Of a stretch of 55,628 nt of DNA, positions 26,556-36,844 are shown piece by piece; positions within the stretch are counted from its first letter, which is position 1, and each line of letters opens with the position of its first letter. The notes beneath the pieces are model-generated. The model saw nothing but the letters and a program-made list of their open reading frames with translations, searched no databases and was not told where the DNA came from. The translations under genes were made by a program, and so were the position numbers. The stretch lies in assembly GCF_026191375.1 (NCBI RefSeq), contig NZ_JAODTL010000059.1, positions 1 through 55,628 of the forward strand, given 5' to 3'. Source of the stretch: Marinomonas pontica. GTDB taxonomy: Bacteria; Pseudomonadota; Gammaproteobacteria; Pseudomonadales; Marinomonadaceae.

Positions 26556-27861
26556 TGGATATGATGTGGATTTCTATCCTGCTGGCGTTTGCCATGCTCG
26601 CGCTTTTGTCGCTTGGCGTTTGGGTGTCTTTTACCTTAATCGCCATTGGTGGCTTGGGGTTAATTCTGTCTGAAAACTACCAAGTTGATCTCCTTTTCGC
26701 GACGTCCAGCTGGGGGCGAGTACCGCGTGGTCGCTGACCGCATTGCCCTTGTTCATTTGGATGGGCGAAGTGCTGTTTCGTACGCGCTTATCAGAAGATT
26801 TGTTCAAAGGTTTGTCACCTTGGTTAGGCGGTGTTCCGGGTAAATTACTGCACGTTAATATTCTTAGCTGCGGCATTTTTGCGGCGGTGTCTGGCTCTTC
26901 TGCGGCAACCGCGGCGACCATTGGTCGCATGACCTTGCCAGAGCTGCGCAAACAAGGCTACAGCGACCGTATGGCCATTGGCACCTTGGCCGGTTCTGGA
27001 ACATTAGGCCTGTTGATTCCACCTTCCATCATTTTGATTGTGTATGGTGTGGCGGCGGAAGTGTCCATCGCCCGCTTATTTATCGCGGGTGCGTTGCCGG
27101 GATTGCTCTTGGTCTGTCTGTTTATGGGCTTTACCATGATCTGGGGTTACCTTCACAAAGACGAGTTACCCAACACCACCGGACACGAAATCAGCTGGTC
27201 AGCACGCATTAAAGGCTTGCGAAAGCTGCTGCCTGTTGTTGGCTTAATCGGTTTTGTTTTGGGTTCTATTTACGGTGGTATCACGACACCCACAGAGGCT
27301 GCAGCCATTGGGGTAACGGGCGCGCTCATTCTAGCCGCTTGCACGGGATCGTTAAGCCGTCACAGTTTCATGGACAGTTTATTAGGCGCGGTAAAAAGCT
27401 CCTGTATGATTGGCTTCATCTTGGTTGGCGCACACTTTCTTACGCTGGCGATGGGCTTTTTGGGCATCCCCAAAGCCTTGGCTTTATGGATTTCTGGCAT
27501 GTCGCTATCGCCAATGGAATTGATCCTTTACCTTACGGTGTTGTTCGTGGTGCTAGGCTGTTTCTTGGATGGAATTTCTGTGGTAGTGCTCACAGTCGCG
27601 GTGATTCTGCCTATGGTGCAAGCCGCGAACATTGACTTGCTATGGTTTGGTATTTTCATTGTGTTGGTGGTGGAAATGTCGCAAATCACTCCGCCGGTTG
27701 GCTTTAACCTCTTTGTGATCCAATCACTAACGGGGAAAAATATTTTGTATGTCGCCAAAGCCGCTCTACCTTTCTTCTTATTGATTGGCGTGGCGATTTT
27801 ACTGATCAGTGTGTTTCCAGAAATCGTTACCTATTTGCCAACCACCATGTCTCAAAAGTAA
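26555..27861 (+). pseudogene. dctM: TRAP transporter large permease (DctM family), frameshifted
   Basis: Would encode about 435 residues with 11-12 membrane segments. The first 54 residues end VDLLFATSSWG; the continuation ASTAWSLTALPLFIWMGEVLFRT lies in the next frame. One G missing from the run at 26712-26716 (five instead of six) explains it. Family motifs follow: SGSSAATAATIGRMTLPEL, GTLGLLIPPSI, TPTEAAAIGV and SQITPPVGFNLFV. It is the transport channel driven by the ion gradient and works with the DctQ and DctP proteins encoded upstream. Confidence 0.85.
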
Positions 27862-27895
27862 CGGTCTAGACAGTCAACAAGCACAAGGAATAAAG

Positions 27896-28663
27896 ATGAA
27901 ATTAAATTGTGATATGGGCGAAGCGTTCGGCGCGTGGAAAATGGGCTTAGACGATAAAATCATGCCCTTTGTCGATCAAGCCAACATCGCCTGCGGCTTC
28001 CATGCTTCTGACCCATTGACCATGGCGAAAACCGTTGCCTTGGCGAAACAGCATAATGTCACCATTGGCGCGCACCCCGCTTACCCTGATTTGGTTGGTT
28101 TTGGCCGTCGTAATATGGACATCGCGCCAACGGAACTAAAAGCAATTATTCAATACCAAATAGGGGCACTAAAGGGCATTTGCGAAAGCCAAAATACCCA
28201 AGTGGATTACGTTAAACCACATGGCGCGCTATACAACACCATGATGGCGGATTTCACTGTATTGAACACCGTCATGCAAGCCGTCAGCGAACTAGACGCG
28301 ACCTTACCATTGATGGTGATGGCCGTGCCAGAAGCGCCGGAAATCAAGGCGATGGCCAAAAAATATGGGCTGAGTGTTTGGTTTGAAGCCTTTTCAGACC
28401 GTTTATACACAGACGAAGGTCGACTCACGCCCCGTAAAGAACCCAATGCGGTTCACGCCAGTTTTGACTTAATCGAAAAACAAGTCGAGCAACTGTGCGA
28501 GTCGGGCACCTTAACCACTGCATCTGGCAAACAGCTTGCGATCCATGCGGATACCATTTGCGTGCATGGCGATGGCGCACATGCGCTGGATGCGGTCACT
28601 CGTATTCGCTCGTTGGTTGATAGCCTAACGCGGTCTCAGACAACGAAAACAGACGTGAAATAA
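27896..28663 (+). CDS. pxpA: 5-oxoprolinase subunit PxpA (LamB/YcsF family)
   Basis: A 255-residue cytosolic protein. MKLNCDMGEAFGAWKMG at the start, NIACGFHASDP, IGAHPAYPDLVGFGRR and VKPHGALYN are hallmark LamB/YcsF motifs. PxpA acts with PxpBC in ATP-dependent hydrolysis of 5-oxo-L-proline to glutamate, an established prokaryotic activity. The start at 27896 has AAGGA nine bases upstream; a longer frame from 27809 would overlap the permease gene. It ends three bases before pxpB. Confidence 0.93.
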   Translation: MKLNCDMGEAFGAWKMGLDDKIMPFVDQANIACGFHASDPLTMAKTVALAKQHNVTIGAHPAYPDLVGFGRRNMDIAPTELKAIIQYQIGALKGICESQNTQVDYVKPHGALYNTMMADFTVLNTVMQAVSELDATLPLMVMAVPEAPEIKAMAKKYGLSVWFEAFSDRLYTDEGRLTPRKEPNAVHASFDLIEKQVEQLCESGTLTTASGKQLAIHADTICVHGDGAHALDAVTRIRSLVDSLTRSQTTKTDVK

Positions 28664-28666
28664 ATC

Positions 28667-29371
28667 ATGAGTCGTGACGATTTTCCAAGCATAGACATGG
28701 TCAGCAATCAGGCCTGCTTACTGACCTTTAGTCAGGTGATTAGCGAAGCCACGTCTAATTACATCGCCCAAGTGACACAGGAACTGGTGACATTGGCAGG
28801 CATTGTCGATTTGGTGCCTTCCTACACCACGCTGTTGGTGGTGTTTGATGACGATCATTATGACCGCTTTGCGATTTTCAAAACCATTCGCCAGACCATA
28901 GAAGCCATTGACCCCACTAAGTTTTCGCTCAAAGATCAGCGCGAAGTGGTGATTCCCGTGTATTACGGCAAAGAGGTCGGGCCAGATATCGAAGACGTGG
29001 CCAAGCACTGCAATCTAAGCGTTGATGAGGTGATCAAACGGCACTGCGAAACAACGTATCGCGCCTATGCGATTGGCTTTACGCCGGGGTTTGCCTTCTT
29101 AGGCAATACACCCGATGAGCTTCACGTGCCAAGAAAAACCACCCCCCGCTTAAAAGTCCCCATTGGCAGTGTGGCGTTGGCCGAAAATCAGACCGCCGTT
29201 TACCCCAGTATCACCCCTGGAGGTTGGCAAATTATTGGCCGCACTCCCGTCAATTTGATCGATTGGGGCAGTAAAAACCTCGCGTTGATCGCCATGGGGG
29301 ATTCGGTGCGATTTGAGCCTATCTCTCGGGATGAATTCTTAGTGCAAGGAGGTCAGCTCGATGGCTTTTAA
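28667..29371 (+). CDS. pxpB: 5-oxoprolinase subunit PxpB (KipI family)
   Basis: A 234-residue protein of the KipI/allophanate hydrolase subunit 1 family: a ferredoxin-like N-terminal domain (about 1-90) and a cyclophilin-like C-terminal domain with YAIGFTPGFAFLGN, PRKTTPRLKVPIGSVA and YPSITPGGWQIIGRTP. It forms a complex with PxpC that activates 5-oxoproline. Its last 11 bases overlap pxpC. Confidence 0.93.
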   Translation: MSRDDFPSIDMVSNQACLLTFSQVISEATSNYIAQVTQELVTLAGIVDLVPSYTTLLVVFDDDHYDRFAIFKTIRQTIEAIDPTKFSLKDQREVVIPVYYGKEVGPDIEDVAKHCNLSVDEVIKRHCETTYRAYAIGFTPGFAFLGNTPDELHVPRKTTPRLKVPIGSVALAENQTAVYPSITPGGWQIIGRTPVNLIDWGSKNLALIAMGDSVRFEPISRDEFLVQGGQLDGF

Positions 29372-30284
29372 GGTAATCAAACCCGGTTTGTTGGCGCTGA
29401 TTCAAGACTTGGGCCGCCATGGCCATCAATCCATTGGCCTAACCACGGGCGGCCCCATGGACGAAGTCGCTTTTCGTTGGGGCAATGCATTACTGGATAA
29501 TCACGACAACAGCCCTCAAATCGAAATCACCTTTGGCATGTTGACTTTGGAGGCACAAGCCGACACCAGCGTTGCGATCACTGGCGCGGATCTTGGCGCT
29601 ACGCTAAACGATAGAAGCATCACGCCTTGGCAAACTTACGCCATTAAAAAGGGCGATATTTTGGCCTTCCACCAGCCAGTTTGGGGCTTGCGCGCTTATC
29701 TCGCGGTGAAAGGCGGTTTTCTCTGTGAGCCAACCCTCGGCAGTGTGGCGACGGTAATGCGGGAAAAAATTGGCGGTTTAACAGGCAAAGGCGACAAATT
29801 GCAAAAAGGCGATCGTTTGATATACCAAGCCGGCACAGAACACCAACAACGATCTGTACCACGCTTAGCCATTCCAGATTACAGCCAAACAGAAATTCCG
29901 GTGATTTTGGGCTATCAATACCAGTCTTTCTCCGTATTGGAACGGGCAAACTTTTTCTCTAGCGATTACAAGGTGTCGTCAAATTCAGACCGCATGGGTT
30001 ATCGCTTGGAAGGTCAAGAAGTCCACAGCAACTTAAAAGGCATTATCTCCGAGGGCATTGCTTATGGGGCGATTCAGATCCCGAAAGATGGCCAGCCTAT
30101 TGTCCTGCTGCAAGACCGACAAACCATTGGCGGTTATCCAAAAATGGGCTGTGTAACCCGCGTTGGCGGCAGCATTTTAGCGCAACAGAAACCGGGCGAT
30201 ATTATTCAATTTACGCCCATCACGGTCGATCAGGCCGAGCAAGAACGCCATTTGCAAATGGCGCGACTCGCCCAGTGGCGCTAG
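29361..30284 (+). CDS. pxpC: 5-oxoprolinase subunit PxpC (KipA family)
   Basis: A 307-residue biotin-independent carboxylase-like protein of the KipA/allophanate hydrolase subunit 2 family. LALIQDLGRHGHQSIGLTTG at the start, MDEVAFRWGN, AYLAVKGGF and the late DRQTIGGYPKMG are typical. Partner of PxpB in hydrolysis of 5-oxoproline. It closes the operon; a hairpin follows 13 bases after the stop codon. Confidence 0.93.
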   Translation: MAFKVIKPGLLALIQDLGRHGHQSIGLTTGGPMDEVAFRWGNALLDNHDNSPQIEITFGMLTLEAQADTSVAITGADLGATLNDRSITPWQTYAIKKGDILAFHQPVWGLRAYLAVKGGFLCEPTLGSVATVMREKIGGLTGKGDKLQKGDRLIYQAGTEHQQRSVPRLAIPDYSQTEIPVILGYQYQSFSVLERANFFSSDYKVSSNSDRMGYRLEGQEVHSNLKGIISEGIAYGAIQIPKDGQPIVLLQDRQTIGGYPKMGCVTRVGGSILAQQKPGDIIQFTPITVDQAEQERHLQMARLAQWR

Positions 30285-30297
30285 TTGTGGAGATTAC

Positions 30298-30331
30298 GCC
30301 CTAATCAAAACCATCGTTAATTGATTAGGGC
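30298..30331 (+). terminator. Hairpin after pxpC
   Basis: Arms GCCCTAATCA and TGATTAGGGC pair perfectly over ten bases with a 14-base loop. There is no T tract, so this may be a weak or factor-dependent terminator or an mRNA 3'-end stabiliser. Confidence 0.6.
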
Positions 30332-30501
30332 TTGCGCTCAAAAAATGCACAACCGTAACAAATCGCGACACATTCCACACAATTTCTTCCTTAATTTTTC
30401 AACCAAAAGCTCTACAATGATCTCATCTGATCGGTCTTTTTGATCTAGATCCGTTTTTTGAACCATTGCGTACATAAGCTATCTAATCAAAATACCGCAC
30501 G

Positions 30502-31722
30502 ATGGAGAAAAATAAAGCTATGGTCGTATCACGGCGCCGCATCGTTTCACTCATGATCACACTCAGTTGCTTGTGCATTACAAGCAACGGTTTTGCTGCG
30601 CAAATGATAAAGCTGGGGATGAGCGGTGCGTTTTCTGGTGACAATGCGTCCATGGGAGAAGATTTTAGTGCGGGTGCAAAAGCCGCGTTTGCACGGTTTC
30701 ACGATGACACTGGCCGCACGATTCAGCTGCTCACAATGGACGATGCGTACGAACCTAGACGAGTCGCACCCAATGTCAGAACCCTAATCGAAGAAGATTT
30801 GGTGAACGTGTTGTTTGGCAACATTGGCACCCCCACCGTCACGGTCAGCGCGCCCATTGCACTGGAAGACAAAACACTGCTGTTCGCACCAGTAACCGGC
30901 TCTTCGGTTATCCGCCCTACCACGCCAGATCGGTATTTAATCAATTATCGCGCCAGCTATGAGGAAGAACTGACGGCCGTATTCGATACATTAGCCGCCG
31001 AATTTTCTTTGTCTCAAGATGACATTGCTCTTTTTAATCAACAGGATATGTTTGGCAGCGCAAGTCGCCAGCACCTCAACAAACTTATCAATAAACACAA
31101 CATAGACCCAAAAAACGGCCTTTTCCAAATGGAATACTCACGCAACACCTTAGCGGTCGAAAGTGCCGTAGCGGACTTACTTATCCATCATCCGACCCCT
31201 AAAGTCGTGTTTATGGTTGGCAGTGCTGGGCCGAGCGCCAAGTTCATTCGGTTGGCCAGAGAATATGGTTTAGATCCTTTATTCGTCGGTATTTCCTTTA
31301 TGGGCAGTCGACGCTTTGAACAGCTCTTGCAGGATATACCTGCCAGAGTTTTGGTGACTCAAGTTGTGCCTTTCTTCAACGACACAAGCCTTCCTCTTGT
31401 GGCCGATTTTCATCGCGACATGGCGCAATATTCACCTCAAGCGGAATTGAACTCACTCAGTTTGGAAGGCTACATCGCCGCAAGAATCTTTATTAAACCA
31501 CTACCTGATGTCTTACCTACCGATCGTGAAAAAATTATTGACGGCTTAGAATCTCTAGGACAATTTGATCTCGGCATTGGTGTTCCGCTTACGCTTTCTC
31601 CCGATGAGCATCAAGCCAGTCACTCCGTCTGGTTAACTGAGCTAAAAGACGGTAAATTAAAACCAGTTCCTTTTAGCAAAGTACCTGAACTGTATAGTAA
31701 TAATGCCAGCCTCTTAGAATAG
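30502..31722 (+). CDS. Periplasmic binding protein of the Leu/Ile/Val-type family, sensor-linked
   Basis: A 406-residue exported protein with a signal peptide (to about residue 33, ending GFAAQ) and a type I periplasmic binding fold: MSGAFSGDNASMGEDFSAGA at the mature start, NVLFGNIGTPTV and VVFMVGSAGPSAKFI. No ABC permease or ATPase follows. Instead it lies 13 bases before a hybrid histidine kinase with a large periplasmic domain, so it likely presents a ligand (amino acid, amide or similar) to that kinase. The start may instead be the ATG at 30520, which follows a GGAG sequence. Confidence 0.85.
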   Translation: MEKNKAMVVSRRRIVSLMITLSCLCITSNGFAAQMIKLGMSGAFSGDNASMGEDFSAGAKAAFARFHDDTGRTIQLLTMDDAYEPRRVAPNVRTLIEEDLVNVLFGNIGTPTVTVSAPIALEDKTLLFAPVTGSSVIRPTTPDRYLINYRASYEEELTAVFDTLAAEFSLSQDDIALFNQQDMFGSASRQHLNKLINKHNIDPKNGLFQMEYSRNTLAVESAVADLLIHHPTPKVVFMVGSAGPSAKFIRLAREYGLDPLFVGISFMGSRRFEQLLQDIPARVLVTQVVPFFNDTSLPLVADFHRDMAQYSPQAELNSLSLEGYIAARIFIKPLPDVLPTDREKIIDGLESLGQFDLGIGVPLTLSPDEHQASHSVWLTELKDGKLKPVPFSKVPELYSNNASLLE

Positions 31723-31735
31723 GTAATCCTACGGA

Positions 31736-34700
31736 ATGAATGTGTCGAGCAAACTACCCAAATCCAACATCCAATCCTTAGTCTGGCTGCTTACGTTTTT
31801 GGCGATGGCAATGACCATCGCCTTCACTATCATGCTCTCCACCGCATTAAACGACCTCAAAACAACCTACACAGACGCCAGAGCCTCGCAAGATGAATTA
31901 TTGTTTGCGTCCTCGGAGCTCCGGGAGTTATTACCCGCCCATCAATATCGCTTACGCCAAGTATTAAAAGAAGACTATGCCGCCGTTTACCCACCAGCAG
32001 AACAAATAGACAGAATTGATAAAGCCATAGAAACACTCGAAAAAGCCGGCAAAAACGACCTAGAATTTAGCATTTTATCCGCCTCGCTAAACGCAGGACT
32101 CAATCAAATATTACAGCTCACCGTAGACATTCAAGTATGGAGCCGCCAACGAAATACCTTCCAGCAAAATTACCCCAGCCAAAAACACAAAGACGACACC
32201 TTACATACCTTGCAACAGATGCGAGACTTACTCGATACCGTAGAAGGAAAAATTCGCCTCAAAGAAGCCGTGATTCTGCATCGTTACAACAACAGTACAG
32301 GCAGCCAAAAGACCAACCTAGCGATTGAGTTCAGTGAAATGGGCAACGACCCACTGAATTACCAAATGCACCAAGTGATTCAGAACCTGTCGGATTTAAG
32401 AGTGTTTATTAATTTCATGCTAACGGAAGCCGTCAAAGACAACCTAAAGGATTTTAAAGACAATGGCGTCAAACCCATACTAGAACGCTTAAATCGCCTG
32501 CCTTCGCTGATGGAAAAAAACTACGAAAAAGAAGCCAAAAGCATGGCCATCTTGACCGAAAAACTGGCTCACAATCTGTTCGGACAAAAATATTACATTA
32601 ATCAACAGCGCGGTGTCATAGTGCCCTCTGGTTTAGGCCTGTACCAAATGCGCTTTGACCAATTACAGCTTGAAAACGACCGAGGACAATTAGACCAACG
32701 TTTTTACAACGCCTTTCAAGACTTACCCAAAATGCTCGACTCCATCGGTGAACAAGTTCAACATCAGTCTCAAAAAACCAACCAGGAAGTAGAAAACCGA
32801 CTCAACGATTTTGCTCAAAAAATGACATCAACCGCCATGATTGGCGTCATTGTCTTACTGGCACTTTCGGTGCTTGTATCCCGACGAGTGAAAAAGCAAT
32901 TGGCGGATTTGATTGACAGTGAAAATCGCTTCCGCTCTATGTTCGAACTGTCTCCAGACCCTGTTTGGATTTTGAGTGGACACCGCATTGTCGAGTGCAA
33001 CAGAGCCGCAGTCGAACAATTGGGGTTCACTCACGAACGTCAAATCAAACAAAAAACCATGGACGAGCTCAGTCCAATGAATCAGGCCGATGGCAGTCGG
33101 TCTTCCAATTCACTCGAAACCGTCATCAAACGGGTAGAAGATCGAGGTTACCATCGCTTCGAATGGCTTTTCACTGACGCGACAGAACAGCCACTCATCG
33201 CCGAAATCACCATGGCGAGCATTATGATCGCCAACCACCCAGCGACCTTGTGTACTTGGCATAATATTCAACAACGAAAACTGGCGGAGAACGCTCTAAT
33301 TGCACACCGTGAACAGCTTGAAGTCGAAGTAAAAAACCGCACAAAAGAGCTCGAAATTGCGAAAAACACCGCCGAACACGCCAACAAGGCCAAAAGCGAT
33401 TTCCTTGCCAATATGAGCCACGAAATTCGCACTCCAATGAACGCCATCATTGGCATGTCGCATCTGGCACTGCTCACAGAGTTAGACAACAAACAGCGCA
33501 ATTACATCGAAAAAGTCAGCCATTCTGCTGAGTCTTTACTGGGAATTATTAACGACATTCTCGACTTTTCTAAAATTGAAGCCGGCATGTTAGAAATAGA
33601 GCGTATTCACTTTAGCCTGAATGATGTGTTTAGCGATGTCGCCAATATTTTGGCTCTGAAAGCGGAGGAAAAATCCCTCGAACTTTTATTCGATATTTCA
33701 CCCAATGTACCGTCGCACTTAACTGGCGATCCAATGCGACTCCGTCAAATATTGCTGAACCTAGGCAACAACGCCATTAAATTTACACAGCAAGGTGAAA
33801 TCGTCATTTCAACGCATGTTTTCAAACAAAAAGACAATATGGTTGAGCTGCACTTCAGCGTGAGAGACACAGGCATGGGCATCAGCCCAGAACAAAAAGC
33901 CAGACTTTTCCAATCCTTTTCTCAGGCGGATTCATCGACGACTCGCAAGTTTGGAGGAACGGGGCTGGGACTTGCCATTTCGAAAAAAATCACCGATCTA
34001 ATGCAAGGGCATATCTGGGCAGAAAGTGTGGTCAACAAAGGCAGCACCTTCCATTTCACCGTCCCTTTTGAAGTCAGCCAGATGCCAGCACAAAAGCTGC
34101 CCAGTCTGCCGCTGTCCCATCGCGTGCTGATTGTCGACGACAATGATTCGGCTCGCGATATATTGCATCATATTATTGAAAACTTTGGGCTGCGCGCCAC
34201 CGCGGTTCACAGCGGTCAGGACGCACTGGAAACTATCGCCGCCAATAAAGCGACAGACCCATTTACCTTGGTGTTGGTGGATTGGCAAATGCCCGATATG
34301 GATGGCATCGAAACCTGTCGTATTCTGCATGAACAACATGCGTCCGACGACGATTTCCCAACCCTCTTGATGGTCACCGCCTACAGTTTGGAAGAAGCCA
34401 AACGCGCCAGTAAAAATGTCAACATTGCCGGTTTCCTAACCAAACCAGTGACGCCCTCTTCATTGTTTGACGCGGTCATACAAGCGTCTCATACAGAGAA
34501 AGCACTCCCCATAAAGCAGACCTTCAAGACCCAAGTTGACGCCACTTCCTTGATTGGCGCACATGTATTACTGGTGGAAGACAACCCTCTTAACTTAGAG
34601 CTCGCGCAAGAACTGCTGCTCAGTCATGGCCTGACCGTTGACACGGCGAGCAATGGCCAAGAAGCGCTCGATCAGCTCGAAAAGAACACCTACGATGGCA

Positions 34701-35608
34701 TTTTGATGGATTGCCAAATGCCGGTTATGGACGGCTATACCGCCACCAGACTCATCCGTCAAAACCCCACATACAAAGACTTACCCATCATTTCGATGAC
34801 CGCCAACGCGCTTGCTGGCGACAAAGAGAAAGTCATTGAAAGTGGCATGAATGATCACATCTCCAAGCCGATCCAAGTCAACGCCATGTTTGATACCTTA
34901 AAAAAATGGATCACGCCAAGACAAGCCAAACTTCAAACGGCGCCAGCGGTCACGACCAACACCAATCATCGTGCCCTCACTCCTGCAGCACAACAGGACT
35001 TAGAACAGCTTGTCGGCATTGACCTCGCCATTGGCCTGGCGATTACTCAGCATGACATCGATTTTTTCTGGCGTTTACTGTTCCGTTTTTACGATTCTCA
35101 ATCGGTCTTCATCTCGCAATTTAGTGAAAAATTTCAGCAAGAAGACAAAGAAGACGCCCTACGCATGCTGCACACATTAAAAGGCAACGCGGGAAATATC
35201 GGCATGATCGACCTAATGCACTGCGCGGCAGAACTAGAAGCGGCGTGTGAGCAATCAGAGACACATTTTGCCGATGCGCTTGCTAGACTAGAAAAAGAAT
35301 TGCAGCGAGTGCTTCCACCTATTCTGGCTCAAAAGGCAAAACGCGCCAATTTAGGGTCAAACACACCGACTGCAACAAAAAAACGACAAAAAACGTCACC
35401 CGAACACTATCAAAGTTTATTAAATGCGCTGTACGATCTTTTAATGGACGACAAACTGGACGCAGATCTTGTGGCAGCCGAGTTAGAAATCATCACGGAA
35501 GAGTCGGAAAAAAGCGACATTATTCATAGTATTCGTCAGTCTATTACACGCTATGATTTTGAAGCGGCGTTAGAAAAATTAGAACAACTAATGCCAACGC
35601 AAGAGTAA
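31736..35608 (+). CDS. Hybrid sensor histidine kinase (PAS-HisKA-HATPase-REC-REC-HPt)
   Basis: A 1290-residue inner-membrane kinase. Segments at about 14-36 and 364-383 span the membrane and enclose a helical periplasmic domain of about 325 residues. Then come PAS (about 390-515), coiled linker, HisKA with His562 in SHEIRTPMN, HATPase with DTGMGIS and GGTGLGL, REC1 ([18 protein letters not shown]), REC2 ([18 protein letters not shown]) and an HPt domain with phospho-His in [10 protein letters not shown]. This BarA/TorS-like architecture supports a phosphorelay, with the downstream REC-HD-GYP protein as probable final acceptor. The periplasmic domain probably docks the binding protein encoded just upstream. 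Confidence 0.93.
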   Translation: MNVSSKLPKSNIQSLVWLLTFLAMAMTIAFTIMLSTALNDLKTTYTDARASQDELLFASSELRELLPAHQYRLRQVLKEDYAAVYPPAEQIDRIDKAIETLEKAGKNDLEFSILSASLNAGLNQILQLTVDIQVWSRQRNTFQQNYPSQKHKDDTLHTLQQMRDLLDTVEGKIRLKEAVILHRYNNSTGSQKTNLAIEFSEMGNDPLNYQMHQVIQNLSDLRVFINFMLTEAVKDNLKDFKDNGVKPILERLNRLPSLMEKNYEKEAKSMAILTEKLAHNLFGQKYYINQQRGVIVPSGLGLYQMRFDQLQLENDRGQLDQRFYNAFQDLPKMLDSIGEQVQHQSQKTNQEVENRLNDFAQKMTSTAMIGVIVLLALSVLVSRRVKKQLADLIDSENRFRSMFELSPDPVWILSGHRIVECNRAAVEQLGFTHERQIKQKTMDELSPMNQADGSRSSNSLETVIKRVEDRGYHRFEWLFTDATEQPLIAEITMASIMIANHPATLCTWHNIQQRKLAENALIAHREQLEVEVKNRTKELEIAKNTAEHANKAKSDFLANMSHEIRTPMNAIIGMSHLALLTELDNKQRNYIEKVSHSAESLLGIINDILDFSKIEAGMLEIERIHFSLNDVFSDVANILALKAEEKSLELLFDISPNVPSHLTGDPMRLRQILLNLGNNAIKFTQQGEIVISTHVFKQKDNMVELHFSVRDTGMGISPEQKARLFQSFSQADSSTTRKFGGTGLGLAISKKITDLMQGHIWAESVVNKGSTFHFTVPFEVSQMPAQKLPSLPLSHRVLIVDDNDSARDILHHIIENFGLRATAVHSGQDALETIAANKATDPFTLVLVDWQMPDMDGIETCRILHEQHASDDDFPTLLMVTAYSLEEAKRASKNVNIAGFLTKPVTPSSLFDAVIQASHTEKALPIKQTFKTQVDATSLIGAHVLLVEDNPLNLELAQELLLSHGLTVDTASNGQEALDQLEKNTYDGILMDCQMPVMDGYTATRLIRQNPTYKDLPIISMTANALAGDKEKVIESGMNDHISKPIQVNAMFDTLKKWITPRQAKLQTAPAVTTNTNHRALTPAAQQDLEQLVGIDLAIGLAITQHDIDFFWRLLFRFYDSQSVFISQFSEKFQQEDKEDALRMLHTLKGNAGNIGMIDLMHCAAELEAACEQSETHFADALARLEKELQRVLPPILAQKAKRANLGSNTPTATKKRQKTSPEHYQSLLNALYDLLMDDKLDADLVAAELEIITEESEKSDIIHSIRQSITRYDFEAALEKLEQLMPTQE

Positions 35609-35645
35609 ACACACGACTTAACTCATTATAAAAGCGGATTCTTCC

Positions 35646-36722
35646 ATGCCTAATCAAAGCCAATACAAACCTATCATTCTCATTGTGGACGACACGCCCG
35701 AGAACATCGATGTATTGGCAGCCACGCTGCGCAATGATTACGATCTCAAAATCGCCACCAATGGGAAGCGAGCGCTGCAAATCGCTCAACAAAGCAACCC
35801 CAAACCCGAAATGATTTTACTCGATGTCATGATGCCAGAAATGGATGGCTACGAAGTGTGCCGTCAGTTAAAAGCCAACCCCGTTACCTCTAATATTCCG
35901 GTCTTATTTGTGACCGCCAAAGCCAACCCATGCGATGAAGAGCAAGGTTTTGAACTTGGTGCCGTTGACTACATAACCAAACCCATCAGCCCGCCCAGAG
36001 TAAAAGCCCGCGTGCGTACGCACATAGCACTGTACAACCAAAGCCGTCTGCTACAGGAAAAAGTCAAAGAACGCACTCGTTCGCTTGAACAAAACCGGCT
36101 GCGTATCATTCAGCATCTTGGTCGAGCTGTAGAGTACAAAGACAACGAAACCGGTGCGCACGTCATTCGCATGAGCCATTACTCCAAATTGCTCGCAGAA
36201 GCGTACGGTGGCAACCCGGAATGGGTAGAAATGGTATTTAACGCCGCACCAATGCACGATGTGGGCAAAATAGGCATCGCCGATTCCATTCTTCTTAAAC
36301 CCGGTAAGCTGAACGCAGACGAATGGGAAATCATGAAACAACATACGGTCTTCGGCGCGAAAATACTGGTTAATGGTGAGGACGACCCAATGCTCAAAAT
36401 GGCCGAAGTCATTGCGCTCACGCATCATGAAAAATGGGATGGTTCAGGCTACCCACAAGGCTTAGTCGGCGACGCCATTCCTTTAGAAGGCCGCATTGTT
36501 GCCATCGCCGACGTGATGGACGCGCTGCTGTCAAAACGCCCATACAAAGCCGCATGGTCGCTTGAAGACACCTTGAAATACATGGACGAGAGCGCAGGTC
36601 AGCACTTTGACCCGGCTCTCATCAAGTTGTTGCATCAGGTCATGCCGGACATCGAGAAAATCCGCTCCGCCTATCCCGATGAAGAGCATTCATTCCAGGC
36701 AAAGTGCATTACTCCCAGATAA
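35646..36722 (+). CDS. Response regulator with HD-GYP c-di-GMP phosphodiesterase domain
   Basis: A 358-residue cytosolic protein. REC domain (about 8-125) with phospho-Asp in LLDVMMPEMDG and Lys in DYITKPI, a coiled linker, then an HD-GYP domain (about 150-340) with HDVGKIGI and HHEKWDGSGYPQG. The metal ligands and the GYP signature are intact, so it should hydrolyse c-di-GMP when activated. It lies 37 bases after the hybrid kinase and completes a binding protein-kinase-effector operon that would couple a periplasmic ligand to c-di-GMP level. Confidence 0.92.
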   Translation: MPNQSQYKPIILIVDDTPENIDVLAATLRNDYDLKIATNGKRALQIAQQSNPKPEMILLDVMMPEMDGYEVCRQLKANPVTSNIPVLFVTAKANPCDEEQGFELGAVDYITKPISPPRVKARVRTHIALYNQSRLLQEKVKERTRSLEQNRLRIIQHLGRAVEYKDNETGAHVIRMSHYSKLLAEAYGGNPEWVEMVFNAAPMHDVGKIGIADSILLKPGKLNADEWEIMKQHTVFGAKILVNGEDDPMLKMAEVIALTHHEKWDGSGYPQGLVGDAIPLEGRIVAIADVMDALLSKRPYKAAWSLEDTLKYMDESAGQHFDPALIKLLHQVMPDIEKIRSAYPDEEHSFQAKCITPR

Positions 36723-36732
36723 AGAATATTAA

Positions 36733-36769
36733 ATAGTTTTTATTAATCAAAAGAACAGAAAATAACAAT
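36733..36769 (+). promoter_or_regulatory. Candidate OxyR-binding site upstream of ahpC
   Basis: Four tetrads ATAG, TAAT, ACAG and CAAT are each separated by exactly seven bases, matching 12 of 16 positions of the OxyR pattern ATAG-N7-CTAT-N7-ATAG-N7-CTAT. A TATTAT -10-like word lies 25 bases downstream. OxyR control of ahpC is well established in gammaproteobacteria, which supports the assignment. The region is AT-rich, so chance matches are possible. Confidence 0.5.
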
Positions 36770-36844
36770 TTTAATAATAACTCCATTCTCCTTATTATGG
36801 ATCTCGTTGGTAACGCAAACGATCTATCACTTAGGAGAAACACA

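Noticed and set aside
30502..31722. Component of a branched-chain amino-acid ABC transporter
   Set aside because: No permease or ATPase genes are adjacent; the gene is tightly linked to a histidine kinase instead.
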